Origin: an uncultured Senegalimassilia sp.
GTDB lineage: Bacteria > Actinomycetota > Coriobacteriia > Coriobacteriales > Eggerthellaceae
Direction of reading: 5' to 3'
NCBI GenBank assembly: GCA_934630815.1
Contig: CAKTWI010000028.1
Coordinates: forward strand, 1-32,093
DNA: 32,093 nucleotides
In this document: positions 1 to 8,071 of the stretch, piece after piece
Layout: the number at the start of each line of letters is the position of its first letter
Position numbering within the stretch: the first letter of the stretch is position 1
Made by a program: the position numbers and the translations under genes
The notes under the pieces: generated by a model
The model's input: the letters and a program-made list of their open reading frames with translations, nothing else
The model's database searches: none
Told to the model about the DNA's origin: nothing

Positions 1-98
1 TGGAGTGCGGCACCTGCCGCATCGCCTGCGAGGGCACCATCGTCAAGAAGTGGGTCAACCCCGGCCCGACGATGGGCATCGAGTACCGCTTGGGCTAG
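1..98 (+). CDS. fixX: FixX-like ferredoxin, 3' end only
   Basis: This is the last 31 codons of a gene that begins before the window; the reading frame starts at base 3 and stops at TAG 96-98. The visible residues include ECGTCRIAC and then W, P, G and a closing IEYRLG. This matches the C-terminus of FixX-type ferredoxins, where an ECGTCR motif supplies iron-sulfur cysteines and the chain ends in a YR(L/F)G-like tail. FixX passes electrons from the FixAB electron-transfer flavoprotein and the FixC quinone oxidoreductase, usually for acyl-CoA or carnitine-type reduction or for electron bifurcation. The partners fixABC would lie to the left, outside the window. The family call is confident for so short a piece; the substrate pathway cannot be inferred. 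Confidence 0.8.
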   Translation, partial: ECGTCRIACEGTIVKKWVNPGPTMGIEYRLG

Positions 99-120
99 CA
101 TCGGCTCCGCCCCGGAGCGC

Positions 121-191
121 CGCCTCGGGCTGATCGCCAAGCCCGAGGCGCAACGCTGCGAGCGCGGTTTCAGGCTGATCGCCCAGCCTGA
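121..191. other. Two consecutive related hairpins in a gene-free stretch
   Basis: The first hairpin has a perfect 10-bp stem (121-130 with 141-150). The second has a 7-bp stem (170-176 with 185-191). Both loops contain GGCTGATCGCC, so the second looks like a diverged copy of the first. They lie between the fixX stop and the strong terminator at 245, so they would be in the fixX 3' untranslated region. The rest of the 99-549 gap holds the two terminators listed separately and a short direct repeat (CCTTTCGCGCAA near 320 and 390). I see no gene in it. Confidence 0.5.
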
Positions 192-244
192 GGCTAGGTT
201 CCGCGAGATATCGCCCGCACCCGCTTCAGCGGGCAGCGGGCCCC

Positions 245-279
245 AAGAGAGGGAGGACCTTCGGGTCCTCCCTCTCTTT
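245..279 (+). terminator. Rho-independent terminator after fixX
   Basis: A perfect 15-bp stem (245-259 with 264-278), closed by a TTCG tetraloop, ends in a short T run. It is placed to end the fixX transcript. Confidence 0.85.
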
Positions 280-410
280 GCGTTCGGGGGCGTGTTCGCT
301 TTGTCGCCAACCCAGGCCTTTCGCGCAATTCCTGCGTAGCGCATACCTTTCCGCATGCGACCTGCGCGTTGCGCGCTCTGCGGTTGATGCCTTTCGCGCA
401 ACTCCCTATG

Positions 411-462
411 TAAAAACGCCCCTGCTTCATGAGCTGCAGTTGCAATCATGAAGCAGGGGGCG
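411..462 (-). terminator. Rho-independent terminator after the luxR-type gene
   Basis: Inverted repeat 417-432 with 446-462 (one bulged base) around a 13-nt loop. Read on the minus strand it is followed by TTTTTA (complement of 411-416). It lies about 90 bp past the stop of the minus-strand regulator. Confidence 0.8.
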
Positions 463-549
463 ATTGGGTTGCGAATCAGTTTTCCTAGCAGGGGTTTCCT
501 CGCGGGAATCCCCTGGGCCTGGTTATCGGCTGGCGTTGCAAATACGCTG

Positions 550-2013
550 CTAGGCCTTTTTGTCGTCTTCGGAGCCGGTACGGTTGATGTAGTCAATCAG
601 CTCGGAGCGCTTGTGGATGCCCACCTTCTCGTATACGTGGCGGATGTGGGTGTTCACCGTATACGGCGAGATGACCAGCTTCTTCGCCACGTTGTCCGTG
701 GTGAAGCCGCGGGCGATGAGCATGACGATCTCGGTCTCGCGAGCCGACAGCGAGAACTCGGCGGCCAGCTCCTTGATGCGATGCTCTTGGCTGGACTCGG
801 TCGCCGGCGGTGCCATGAGCTGGGTGATGTTGTACTCCTGGCGCACCAGCGGGATGATGACGGCGGCAAGGATGCACACGAATATCAGCGACGTGGGATC
901 GGTTGCCACCTTGGCGAAGGCAGGGTTCGCCTCGTAGTACAGCGCGATGGCGTTGCCCACGGCGATGCCCAAGCGGATGAACGCACCGCTGAAACCGAAC
1001 GCGAAGCCGATGGGCACGTAGCCCTTCACCCCCAGCACGCCGAAGTACATGATCAGCAGCACCTCGAAGATGGACACAGCCGCCAGCACGATGAAGAACG
1101 ATGGGACGAAGAAACGCTCGCCCATCAGGAACAACGCGAACGAAGCGATGGCGATGATGATAAGCCAGGGGAAGGTGCGGTAGATGTTCAGGCGGTCGTT
1201 GGTCAGGCCGCAAATTACGCCGATGATGCACAGCAAGGTTGCGCCGCCGATGGAGCCGAACGTGAAGGCGTACTCGCCATACGGCAGGTTCTCCCAGGGG
1301 ATGATGGCGACCAGGAAATAGCAGGCCACCGATGCGACGAACGTGGTGCCGCACACCACGATCATAGGCTTCAGGGCGCGGTTCGCGGTGCTTTTCGGCA
1401 GCAGCGTGGGGTAGGGCATGTCCTTGGCGATGGTGGCGCCGCGCGCGAACAGCAGGCCCGCTGCAAGCGGCATGAGCGAGATGAACACCGAGGAAATGCC
1501 GGTGGGAAGGACGAAGCAGATCAGCGAGCATACAAGCGTGACCAGGCCGACGGTGGTGCCGATATAGGAAACGGAGAACGACGTCTTGGTGCGCGAGTAC
1601 AGCTCGCCCCACATGACCCATAGGATGGCGTTCGTGATGCCGACCAGTGCGGCAAGCGCGTACGCGATGAGGTCGGTGGGGAAGGAGAACGCGAACAGGG
1701 TCAGCGCGAGCGTGCAGATGACGGCGACGGCGGTGGCGGTCCAAAGCAACCACGGGATATTGCAAAGGCGGTGCTTCCTGCCTAGGGCGAAGGCGATGAC
1801 GATGAATGAGACCGCGGCGGAGACGAGCGCGATCAGCCACGACTGCGTCACGCAATCGTCGAGCAGCTGCGCTCCGACGAACGAGTCATGCAGGAACCAT
1901 AGGTTGTAGTGCCACGCAAGCAGCAAAGCGAAGCCGACGAACCTGCGGGTAGGATGGTCGGGAGAATTGATCTCCGATTCCACCTTCTCCGGCACGAGCT
2001 CCTTGATATTCAT
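550..2013 (-). CDS. LuxR-family regulator with MFS-like membrane N-terminus
   Basis: This is a 487-aa protein. Roughly residues 25-395 are a run of about twelve hydrophobic helices resembling a major-facilitator transporter. Residues 420-480 form a LuxR/GerE helix-turn-helix (LSARETEIVMLIARG, then a recognition helix in SPYTVNTHIRHVYEK). Membrane-bound LuxR proteins of this kind are a hallmark of Eggerthella and relatives, where dozens occur per genome, often beside oxidoreductases they control. The membrane half is presumed to sense a small molecule. The start has a GAGGGGG ribosome-binding site about 9 nt upstream. It is transcribed towards fixX and ends in its own terminator. Target and ligand are unknown. 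The family call is firm. Confidence 0.9.
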   Translation of the reverse strand: MNIKELVPEKVESEINSPDHPTRRFVGFALLLAWHYNLWFLHDSFVGAQLLDDCVTQSWLIALVSAAVSFIVIAFALGRKHRLCNIPWLLWTATAVAVICTLALTLFAFSFPTDLIAYALAALVGITNAILWVMWGELYSRTKTSFSVSYIGTTVGLVTLVCSLICFVLPTGISSVFISLMPLAAGLLFARGATIAKDMPYPTLLPKSTANRALKPMIVVCGTTFVASVACYFLVAIIPWENLPYGEYAFTFGSIGGATLLCIIGVICGLTNDRLNIYRTFPWLIIIAIASFALFLMGERFFVPSFFIVLAAVSIFEVLLIMYFGVLGVKGYVPIGFAFGFSGAFIRLGIAVGNAIALYYEANPAFAKVATDPTSLIFVCILAAVIIPLVRQEYNITQLMAPPATESSQEHRIKELAAEFSLSARETEIVMLIARGFTTDNVAKKLVISPYTVNTHIRHVYEKVGIHKRSELIDYINRTGSEDDKKA

Positions 2014-2071
2014 GTGCGTTAACCCCCTCTAGCGCATGTTGAATAGCTGGCGGATCATCTGATTGAATGCG

Positions 2072-2089
2072 GCCAAACGGCCGGTTGGC
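2072..2089. promoter_or_regulatory. Near-perfect 18-bp palindrome upstream of the luxR-type gene
   Basis: GCCAAACGGCCGGTTGGC is symmetrical except for one base pair and lies about 60 bp upstream of the luxR-type start codon. LuxR-family sites are typically 18-20-bp dyads, so autoregulation is possible. The assignment is inference. Confidence 0.35.
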
Positions 2090-2661
2090 TTGAAATTCTA
2101 ATTGTATCGTGTTGCCACAGAATTGTGAGTATGTTTCAGCGATGTATGCCGATTGTTGATGGATTTCCCACGGAGGATGCCACTTTGCGGAAGCCGCCGC
2201 TCCTTTTAAGCGGTCCGTGATGCCAGCCTTTGGCATGCGGTTTTGGTCGGGGAAGCAAAATCGCGAAATATGGCTCAGATTGCAAGTTTTCCGAATCGTG
2301 AAAGATGGCGTTCGCGTCAGATGTTGCGATGAGCACGAAAAAATCATCGGTGGCTACATTTTTTTTTGGGACTAAACAGCAGCCAAGGCATTCATTGGTC
2401 GCAATGCGATTTGGAAAACTCGCAATCTGTGCCAGAATCGGCCGAAAACCTTCCAGCGCGAGGCCGGAAACCTACGAGGCAAGGTTGGAGGCCTTTCAGC
2501 ATCGCCTACGTCTACGGCGCAATCGATCGCGGTTGACTGCGAGCGCTCATGCTTGCCGCCGCCCTTGGGCTCTTTCCTCCACGTTTGACGTGTGAAGCAG
2601 GTCGCAAAACCCCGCGCTCCTCGTATGGATTCCGTGTCGCCGGATGGAGAAAGTCAATCGA
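2090..2661. other. Intergenic stretch without a recognised gene
   Basis: This gap separates the divergent luxR-type and marR-type genes. It contains a weak hairpin with ATGCCA/TGGCAT arms near 2220-2236 and a T9 run near 2361. The open frames here have no ribosome-binding site, no recognisable domain and poor codon use for this genome. I see no gene in it. Confidence 0.5.
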
Positions 2662-2689
2662 TGGACTACAATGGTCCACCAGTAGACCA
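2662..2689. promoter_or_regulatory. Candidate MarR operator
   Basis: Two overlapping inverted repeats lie just before the marR start: TGGAC-N7-GTCCA (2662-2678) and TGGTC-N8-GACCA (2672-2689). MarR proteins usually bind short dyads over their own promoter, so this is the likely autoregulatory site. A partly similar TAGAC-containing pair precedes the MATE gene at 9414. Confidence 0.45.
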
Positions 2690-2706
2690 ATCCGAATGGA
2701 GGCAAA

Positions 2707-3141
2707 ATGCTGCCCGAGGAATTCTCGAAGGAGATGTGGGACTGTTGGCGCGACGTTTCGGTCGCGTACAGCACGTTCGCCAAAAACATGGGCGTCGATA
2801 CCAGCGAGCTGTACGTCGTCGACGCCCTGTGGGATGAGCCCGAAGGCCTATCGCAGCGGGCGATCTGCGAGGTGTGCGACATGGGCAAGCAGACGATCAG
2901 CGCCATCTGCAAGCGTCTGGCAGCGCGCGATGTCGTGGTCGCGCGGGCAAGCCAGGCCGACAAGCGCGAGCGGATCATGACGCTCACCGATGAAGGGCGC
3001 GAGCAGTGGCACCTGCCCGTCGAGCGCATGCGCGAGCTCGAGGTGAAGGCCGCCGCCGCGATCAGCCCCGAGGAGGCCGCGCTGTTCGTCAAGGTCGTCA
3101 GGCTGTATGCGAAGACGTTCCAAGAGGAGGTGCAGCGATGA
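2707..3141 (+). CDS. MarR-family transcriptional regulator
   Basis: This 144-aa winged-helix protein has the normal length for MarR. The helix-turn-helix is around residues 48-75 (LSQRAICEVCDMGKQTISAI). The wing contains the family's D-x-R signature (ASQADKRERIMTLTDEG, about residues 82-98). GGAGG lies 4 nt before the ATG. The stop codon overlaps the ATG of the following SMR relic (ATGA), so the two were translationally coupled. MarR proteins usually repress efflux pumps until a phenolic or cationic compound binds, which fits an SMR exporter as the direct target. That target is now broken, so the regulator either acts elsewhere or is losing its purpose. Confidence 0.9.
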   Translation: MLPEEFSKEMWDCWRDVSVAYSTFAKNMGVDTSELYVVDALWDEPEGLSQRAICEVCDMGKQTISAICKRLAARDVVVARASQADKRERIMTLTDEGREQWHLPVERMRELEVKAAAAISPEEAALFVKVVRLYAKTFQEEVQR

Positions 3142-3361
3142 GTTCGTATGCGTTGCTGGGACTGTCGGTGTTGTTCGAAGTATCGGCACGCTTTTGACCA
3201 CGCTCGTCGGCATCGTAGTGTGGAACGACCCGTTTTCCATTATCGTGGGAATCGGCATGATAGCGGTCGTGGCGGGCATAGCCCTGCTCAGCAAAGGAAC
3301 CCAGGAGGCCGAAGAAGCCGTCGCTGAAGCGACCGCAACCGAAGCGACCGCCCAATCCTGA
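3138..3361 (+). pseudogene. SMR multidrug exporter relic (internal deletion and frameshift)
   Basis: The gene opens with ATG overlapping the marR stop and reads MSSYALLGLSVLFEV. This is a normal SMR (EmrE/QacE-like) first helix, with the essential proton/drug-binding glutamate at position 14. It then hits a stop after 19 codons. A different frame continues at once with IGTLLTTLVGIVVW and a last helix ending in LLSKG plus an Ala/Glu-rich tail, which is a normal SMR C-terminus. Compared with the usual 105-110 residues, about 45-50 (helix 2 and most of helix 3) are missing, and the halves are out of frame. SMR proteins carry IGT-like motifs at both points, so a deletion between two similar codon strings plus loss of one base would explain it. 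A functional exporter is not expected. Confidence 0.8.
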
Positions 3362-3426
3362 CGCCCCACGCTCCGCGCTTTGCGTCCTGGCGCGTTCGCG
3401 CTTCCGGACGCTCAGGGCGGACGCTT

Positions 3427-3451
3427 GGGGACGTAGCATTATCTGTCCGGG
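3427..3451 (+). repeat. REP-like 25-bp element, copy 1
   Basis: The element begins GGGGACGTAGCATTATCTGT and ends CCGGG. It carries a GGAC/GTCC dyad at its ends. Two further copies lie in reverse orientation at 6841-6865 and 6936-6960. This copy lies between the convergent SMR relic and MATE gene. Confidence 0.7.
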
Positions 3452-3586
3452 TTTCGGGCTAGCCCGCTAACGGTTTCCGGTTGTGCGGCGCTCGCGGCAG
3501 GATTGGAGCTCGGACGTATGGCGCCTTCCTGCGGTGTCTCAGCGGTCCCGGACGCGTGCGTCCTTTGGGCGTCCCAGGTGCTCGGG

Positions 3587-4948
3587 TTATCGCTGGGCTT
3601 GCGCGGTGGCTGCGGGGCGGAAGAACGCGAGCGCACCGGCGATGAGCAGCGCCGTGATCCCGAGGCTTACCGGATACGCCGTCATGATGGTGGCGAAGGT
3701 GGGGCTGGCCGGGAACATCGCGGCAACCCAGAACAGCCGCACGCCGCATACGCCCAGCACGGTGAGCAGGGATGGCGGCATCGAGATGCCGAAGCCGCGC
3801 AAATACCCCGACATGTTCTCGTAGGCCATGCTGAACACATAGGCCGGGAATATGGTGCAGATGCGCACATAGGCGATGCCGATCACCTCCGCATCGGAGC
3901 TGAACAGAGACAACACGGTTTGCCCCTGCCAAACCATCAGGGCGATTATGGCGAAGGCGACGACCCCGTCTTCCACAAGACACACCTTCAGGATCTTTTT
4001 GCAGCGTTTGAAATCGCCGGCGCCGCGGTTTTGCCCGACGAAGGTGGTGCATGCCTGGCTGAACGAGTTCAAAAGGCTATAGCACACGAATTCCAGCGCG
4101 AGCGCCGCCGATGATGCGGCGACCACCTGCGTGCCCAGGCTGTTGATGCAGGTTTGGATCACGATATTGGCTATCGCGAAGACTGCGCCCTGGATTCCGG
4201 CGGGCAGGCCGATGCGGATGATGGAGGAGACGGATTCGCGGTAGATTCGCAGGCGCGAAACGTCGATTCGGATCGGGTCGTCGGCCTTGAGCAGCTGAAA
4301 GAACAGGAACGCCGCGCTTGCCGCATAGCCGATCACCATCGCCCAGGCCACGCCGGCGACGCCCCATCCGAGCACGGGCACGAACAGCACATCGAGAACC
4401 GCGTTGAGCACGGCCGACATAGCGAGCGCGAAAAGCGGCATGCGCGTGATGCCCACGCTTCTGAAAACCGCTGCTTCGAAATCGTAGAGCAAGATCGCAG
4501 GGATGCCGATCAGGTATATGCGAAGGAACAGCAAAGCCTCGTCGAACGCATCCGCTGGGACGCCCAGGCATTGCAATATGGGCCGCGAGGTAAGCTCCAT
4601 GACGATGGCCACCGCCACGCCGACAAGCGAGAGCGCGATGGCGCTGTGCGCGCAGCGATTCGCGCGGCGACCGTCCCCGGCGCCCACGGCGTAGGCTATC
4701 GCCACGTTCGCGCCAAGCGAGATGCCTACGAAGAATTGGATGATAAGGCTGGTCAGTGGTAGGTTCGACCCTATCGCCGCCATGCCGATCGCGCCTCCGT
4801 CGGGCGAGAAACGTCCGATTATCAGCGTGCCTATCAGGTTCGAGAGCTGCTCGAGGATGCTCGTCGCGGCAACGGGCATCGCGAAAAGCGGCACGGTTTT
4901 CCATAACGATCCGTGCAGCAGGTCGAGCTGATCGCGTTGTTTCACCAT
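3587..4948 (-). CDS. MATE-family efflux transporter
   Basis: This 453-aa integral membrane protein has about twelve helices in two similar halves. The N-terminal half has the family pattern of a helix with PVAATSILEQLSNLIGTLIIGR, then IGMAAIGSNLPLT, and a loop rich in GAGDGRRA. The second half repeats this around VAASSAALALEFVCYSLLNS and FVGQNRGAGD. MATE proteins export cationic drugs or metabolites in exchange for sodium ions or protons. The length is normal. The closest GGAG-like ribosome-binding site is about 13 nt from the ATG, longer than usual, and the next codon is GTG, so the exact start is slightly uncertain. It faces the SMR relic and lies 60 bp downstream of an aldo/keto reductase on the same strand. 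The substrate is unknown. Confidence 0.88.
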   Translation of the reverse strand: MVKQRDQLDLLHGSLWKTVPLFAMPVAATSILEQLSNLIGTLIIGRFSPDGGAIGMAAIGSNLPLTSLIIQFFVGISLGANVAIAYAVGAGDGRRANRCAHSAIALSLVGVAVAIVMELTSRPILQCLGVPADAFDEALLFLRIYLIGIPAILLYDFEAAVFRSVGITRMPLFALAMSAVLNAVLDVLFVPVLGWGVAGVAWAMVIGYAASAAFLFFQLLKADDPIRIDVSRLRIYRESVSSIIRIGLPAGIQGAVFAIANIVIQTCINSLGTQVVAASSAALALEFVCYSLLNSFSQACTTFVGQNRGAGDFKRCKKILKVCLVEDGVVAFAIIALMVWQGQTVLSLFSSDAEVIGIAYVRICTIFPAYVFSMAYENMSGYLRGFGISMPPSLLTVLGVCGVRLFWVAAMFPASPTFATIMTAYPVSLGITALLIAGALAFFRPAATAQAQR

Positions 4949-5008
4949 GTGAAGGGAGTCGCTCCTTTTTCGTTTCCCCTATCGAAGCATCGGTCTTCGC
5001 CGGATGCG

Positions 5009-5857
5009 CTACTTCTGATTCTCGACGTCGGGATGCCAGGTTGCGTAGAAGGCGATCTTGTCGGGCGTGCGCTCATAAAGGGGTTTGCCTTGCTCGAGCC
5101 CGGCGATAGCGGCCATATCCTGCTCGTCCAGCGCGAAGTCGAAGATGTCGATGTTGTCGAGGATATGCGCAGGCGTTTTCGAGCCGGGGATCACGATGTT
5201 GCCCTGCTGCACATGCCAACGCATGATGATCTGCGCCGCGGTTTTGCCGTGTTTTGCGGCAAGCTCCAGGATAGCCGGCTCCTCGAGGATGCTCTTGTTG
5301 TCGCGCCCGCCCAGCGGATACCACGCCTGCAGCGCGATATCGTGCTTCGCAAGAAGCGCCTTTAGCTGGGTTTGCGGGAAATAGGGGTGGCATTCCACCT
5401 GGATCAGCGCCGGGACGACCTCGCAATGCGCAAGCAGGTTCTCGATCTCGGTCTCGTTGAAGTTCGAGATGCCGATGGAGCGCAGCTTGCCGGCCTTGTA
5501 TGCCGCTTCCAGCTTCGCGTAACCGGCAAGGTAATCGCCTGCGGGCTGGTGCAAGATCATCAGGTCGATGTAGTCGGTGCCCAGGCGCTCAAGAGTCTCG
5601 TCCACGGCGGTGTCGGATTCGTAGAAGCACGGCCATAGCTTCGTTTCAAGGAAGATCTCCTCGCGTGCGCGGCCGGAATCGCGCATGCCCCGCCCGACGG
5701 CGCGTTCGTTCACATAGGCGTTCGCCGTGTCGATGAGCTCGTAGCCGTTGTCTAGCGCGAAGGAAACGGAAGCTTGCGCATCATCAGGGGCCAGCAGATA
5801 TGTGCCAAGGCCTGCTTGCGGTATCTTCACGCCGTTGTTGAAGGTCATGTACTGCAT
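5009..5857 (-). CDS. Aldo/keto reductase (2,5-diketo-D-gluconate reductase-like)
   Basis: This 282-aa TIM-barrel oxidoreductase has the complete catalytic tetrad of the family: Asp43 (LIDTANAY), Tyr48, Lys73 (ETKLWP) and His103 (ILHQP). The NADPH-binding part is recognisable as GSKTPAHILDNIDIFDFALD near the C-terminus. The length and the opening FNNGVKIPQAGLGTYLL match the short cytosolic AKR5-type enzymes that reduce aldehydes, methylglyoxal or keto sugars. AAAGGG lies 7 nt before the ATG. It is divergent from a LysR-type gene across 121 bp that carry clear regulatory repeats, so control by that LysR protein is likely. The MATE gene follows 60 bp downstream and may be cotranscribed. Confidence 0.92.
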   Translation of the reverse strand: MQYMTFNNGVKIPQAGLGTYLLAPDDAQASVSFALDNGYELIDTANAYVNERAVGRGMRDSGRAREEIFLETKLWPCFYESDTAVDETLERLGTDYIDLMILHQPAGDYLAGYAKLEAAYKAGKLRSIGISNFNETEIENLLAHCEVVPALIQVECHPYFPQTQLKALLAKHDIALQAWYPLGGRDNKSILEEPAILELAAKHGKTAAQIIMRWHVQQGNIVIPGSKTPAHILDNIDIFDFALDEQDMAAIAGLEQGKPLYERTPDKIAFYATWHPDVENQK

Positions 5858-5882
5858 GAGTTTCCCTTTCTCTATATGAAAC

Positions 5883-5945
5883 GCTAAATTAGCTGATAAG
5901 GAAACTATAGGAGCGGTAACCTGCTGCTAAGTGCAGATAACCTGC
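5883..5945. promoter_or_regulatory. LysR-type control region between AKR and lysR genes
   Basis: The divergent gap holds GCTAAATTAGC (palindrome, 5883-5893) and a direct repeat TAACCTGC at 5917-5924 and 5938-5945. The copies are 21 bp apart, two helical turns, with CTGC-N8-GCAG between them. A TATAGT box for the aldo/keto reductase lies on the minus strand near 5905-5910. Spacing in whole helical turns is typical of LysR tetramer binding. Confidence 0.5.
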
Positions 5946-5978
5946 AAGCCGCTTAACGAAAAATGAAAGGCATGGCTC

Positions 5979-6812
5979 ATGAACGTCACGGAACTCAAGC
6001 AGCTGGTGGCCGTCGGCGAGCTGGAGTCGTTTTCCGAGGTTGCCCGGCGTTTCTACGTGTCGACGCCCACGGTCGCCCGGGCTATGAAACGCGTCGAACG
6101 CTGCTACGGCGTCGAGCTGTTCGTGCACGGCAAGAACAAGGTGGAGATCAACGAAGCCGGTCGGCTTGCCGTTGCAGGCGCCCAGCGCATCTTGCGCGAG
6201 ATCGATTCCTCCATCGCGGAGGTCCGCGCCTACGATCGAAGCCTGCGAACCATCGACCTCGTCTCGTGCGCTCCGGCACCGCTTTGGGTTCTGGCGCCGC
6301 GCGTGTCGCAGCGGTATCCCGACATGGCGCTCACCACGCGCGTGGCGAACTTGGAGAAAACGCGCGAGGCGCTGGCGGCGGGGGATTGCGATGCGGCGGT
6401 GCTGCCCTATCGTCCGAATGGGGAAGGGGTTGTTTGCTCGCACGTCATGGACGAGCATCTGTATCTGTGCGTGCCGCGCGACCATGCGCTGGCGGGGCGG
6501 GATCGGGTGTCGCTTCAAGATATGAACGGATTCAACTTCCTTTTGGGAACCGACCTGGGGTTTTGGAACGATGTCGTGCGAAAGCGCCTTCAGGCATCGC
6601 GTTTCCTCGTACAGGATGACGAGTTTGCCCTTGCCGAGCTCATCCGCACGTCCACGCTGCCGTGCTTCGCAACCGATGCGAGCCTCGAGCGGCGCTATCG
6701 CGACCCTGGCGAGAACCGCGTGAGCATCCCTATCGCGGATCCCGAGGTCAACGTATCGTTTTGGCTCGTAGCGCGAAAGGAGGCGGCCGACAAAGTCAGC
6801 CGCCTCCTGTAA
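5979..6812 (+). CDS. LysR-family transcriptional regulator
   Basis: This 277-aa protein has a winged helix-turn-helix at residues 1-60 (LKQLVAVGELESFSEVARRF, recognition helix in STPTVARAMKRVE). A periplasmic-binding-like effector domain follows from about residue 85. Family members run 290-310 aa, so it is slightly short at the C-terminus. GAAAGG lies about 8 nt before the ATG. It is divergent from the aldo/keto reductase and most likely controls it; the effector is unknown. A 10-bp inverted repeat is embedded in its last codons. Confidence 0.9.
   Translation: MNVTELKQLVAVGELESFSEVARRFYVSTPTVARAMKRVERCYGVELFVHGKNKVEINEAGRLAVAGAQRILREIDSSIAEVRAYDRSLRTIDLVSCAPAPLWVLAPRVSQRYPDMALTTRVANLEKTREALAAGDCDAAVLPYRPNGEGVVCSHVMDEHLYLCVPRDHALAGRDRVSLQDMNGFNFLLGTDLGFWNDVVRKRLQASRFLVQDDEFALAELIRTSTLPCFATDASLERRYRDPGENRVSIPIADPEVNVSFWLVARKEAADKVSRLL
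6778..6808. other. Hairpin inside the last codons of the lysR gene
   Basis: AGGAGGCGGC (6778-6787) pairs perfectly with GCCGCCTCCT (6799-6808) around an 11-nt loop. It ends 1 nt before the TAA stop. There is no T run after it, so it is not a standard intrinsic terminator, but it could pause transcription or block 3' exonucleases. Confidence 0.5.
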
Positions 6813-6840
6813 AGCCTGCGGGCGTATCGTCTTCGCGCGT

Positions 6841-6865
6841 CTCGGACACATAGTGCTACGTTCCC
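6841..6865 (-). repeat. REP-like 25-bp element, copy 2
   Basis: Reverse-orientation copy of the element at 3427 with about five differences. It lies in the convergent gap between lysR and degV. Confidence 0.65.
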
Positions 6866-6935
6866 GGGTTGTCATGCCCGGGGTGTCATGCGTTCGAAGT
6901 GCCGGGATTGGGGAAGGGTCGAGGCTCGGACCTCA

Positions 6936-6960
6936 GCCGGGCACATGGTGCTACGTCCCC
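6936..6960 (-). repeat. REP-like 25-bp element, copy 3
   Basis: Second reverse-orientation copy in the same convergent gap, 95 bp from copy 2. The block TGCTACGT-CCC is shared by the reverse copies; this one keeps the GGGGACGTAGCA end of copy 1 exactly. Confidence 0.65.
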
Positions 6961-6975
6961 GAAGCGGCAGAGGCG

Positions 6976-7872
6976 CTAGATGACCACCTCGGGGGAGGCC
7001 CCGGCGAACTTGCCTTCTATGCGCTGCTTGCATTCGTATGCGATTCCCACGGCGGGACCTACGTGCACGCCGATGACGGGGCTTGCGGGAACCAACCTGG
7101 CTTTGAACCCGACAAGGGGGTTGATGACCTCCTCAGCCCACTTCTCCGCCGGGATCTTCGAGCCGATGTAGTGGACGACCAGGTTCTTCAGCCCGTAGGC
7201 GGCGGCATCCTCCTCGAAAAGCTTGACGATTTTCGCCATGGCCTTCTTCTGCGAACGGGTCTTCGCCGCCGTTGCCGCCTCGCCGTCTTTCACGGTCAGG
7301 ATGGGCGTTATGTTGATGACGCCGCCGATTAGGGCCGCGGCCTTGCCGATGCGCCCGCCCTTCTCAAGGAACCTCAAGGATTCAGGAGTGAACAAAAAGC
7401 GCGAGGAGTGCAGGCTTTCCTCGACTGCAGAGGCGCAATCCTCCAGGCCCAGCCCGTCTTTCGCCGCTTTTGCGCCCGCAACCACGGCGTGGCCCAGCTC
7501 CATGCAGTTGGTCATGCTGTCGATAGCGGCGAATTTGAACCCGGGATGCTCGGCGGCCACCTCCTTCGCGATACGCAGGAAGGTTTCGAAGGTGCCGGAC
7601 ATCTTGCTGCTGATGAAGATGCCGAGCACGTCGTCGCCGTCGGCTTGGATGCGCTCCAGCGCGTCTCGAACGTCTTGCTGCGAAGGCTGGCTTGAGGTCG
7701 GGATGTCGTCAATCATCTCGTAAATGTCCTGGTAGAAGGCGTCTAAGTCGGTTTCGGCTTCCACGTAGCTTCGCCCCGCGCGGTTGATGACCAGCGAAAT
7801 CACCTCGATGCCGAGGTCGTTCCTGACGTCAACGGGGATGGATGACGTTGAGTCCGTGATGACGCGTACCAT
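6976..7872 (-). CDS. DegV-family fatty-acid-binding protein
   Basis: This 298-aa cytosolic protein starts with VRVITDSTSSIP, the strand and loop that open the DegV fold. It carries the family's TSSQPS motif (residues about 63-68), whose hydroxyl residues hold the fatty-acid carboxylate. Glycine-rich SSKMSGTF and RIGKAAALIG segments follow, as in relatives. DegV/FakB proteins bind a fatty acid so that a FakA-type kinase can phosphorylate it for phospholipid synthesis. No kinase gene is in the window. I chose the ATG at 7870-7872 because AAAGGCGG lies 8 nt upstream and the homology starts there; an in-frame ATG 14 codons earlier has no such support. It converges on the lysR gene. Confidence 0.9.
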   Translation of the reverse strand: MVRVITDSTSSIPVDVRNDLGIEVISLVINRAGRSYVEAETDLDAFYQDIYEMIDDIPTSSQPSQQDVRDALERIQADGDDVLGIFISSKMSGTFETFLRIAKEVAAEHPGFKFAAIDSMTNCMELGHAVVAGAKAAKDGLGLEDCASAVEESLHSSRFLFTPESLRFLEKGGRIGKAAALIGGVINITPILTVKDGEAATAAKTRSQKKAMAKIVKLFEEDAAAYGLKNLVVHYIGSKIPAEKWAEEVINPLVGFKARLVPASPVIGVHVGPAVGIAYECKQRIEGKFAGASPEVVI

Positions 7873-8071
7873 AGGATGCCGCCTTTCGCCTGCGTACGGT
7901 TTGCCGACCCCCAAGATAGGCGCATGCCTTCGCGTGGCTTCGAAGCGATGCCGCCAAGGCCTCCGCGATGTTCCGCCCGCTCGTATGGGGTGGGCGTATC
8001 TTGAGGACGTGCCGATTGAGTCTGCTGATTTCTGAATCCGATCACCAACTCATCATAGTAGACATAGGCGG

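Noticed and set aside
448..1623. 391-codon plus-strand frame opposite the luxR-type gene
   Set aside because: Charged, repetitive composition without a domain; it is a mirror of the membrane-protein codons.
2305..2595. 96-codon frame before marR
   Set aside because: No ribosome-binding site, atypical composition and overlap with an apparent regulatory stretch.
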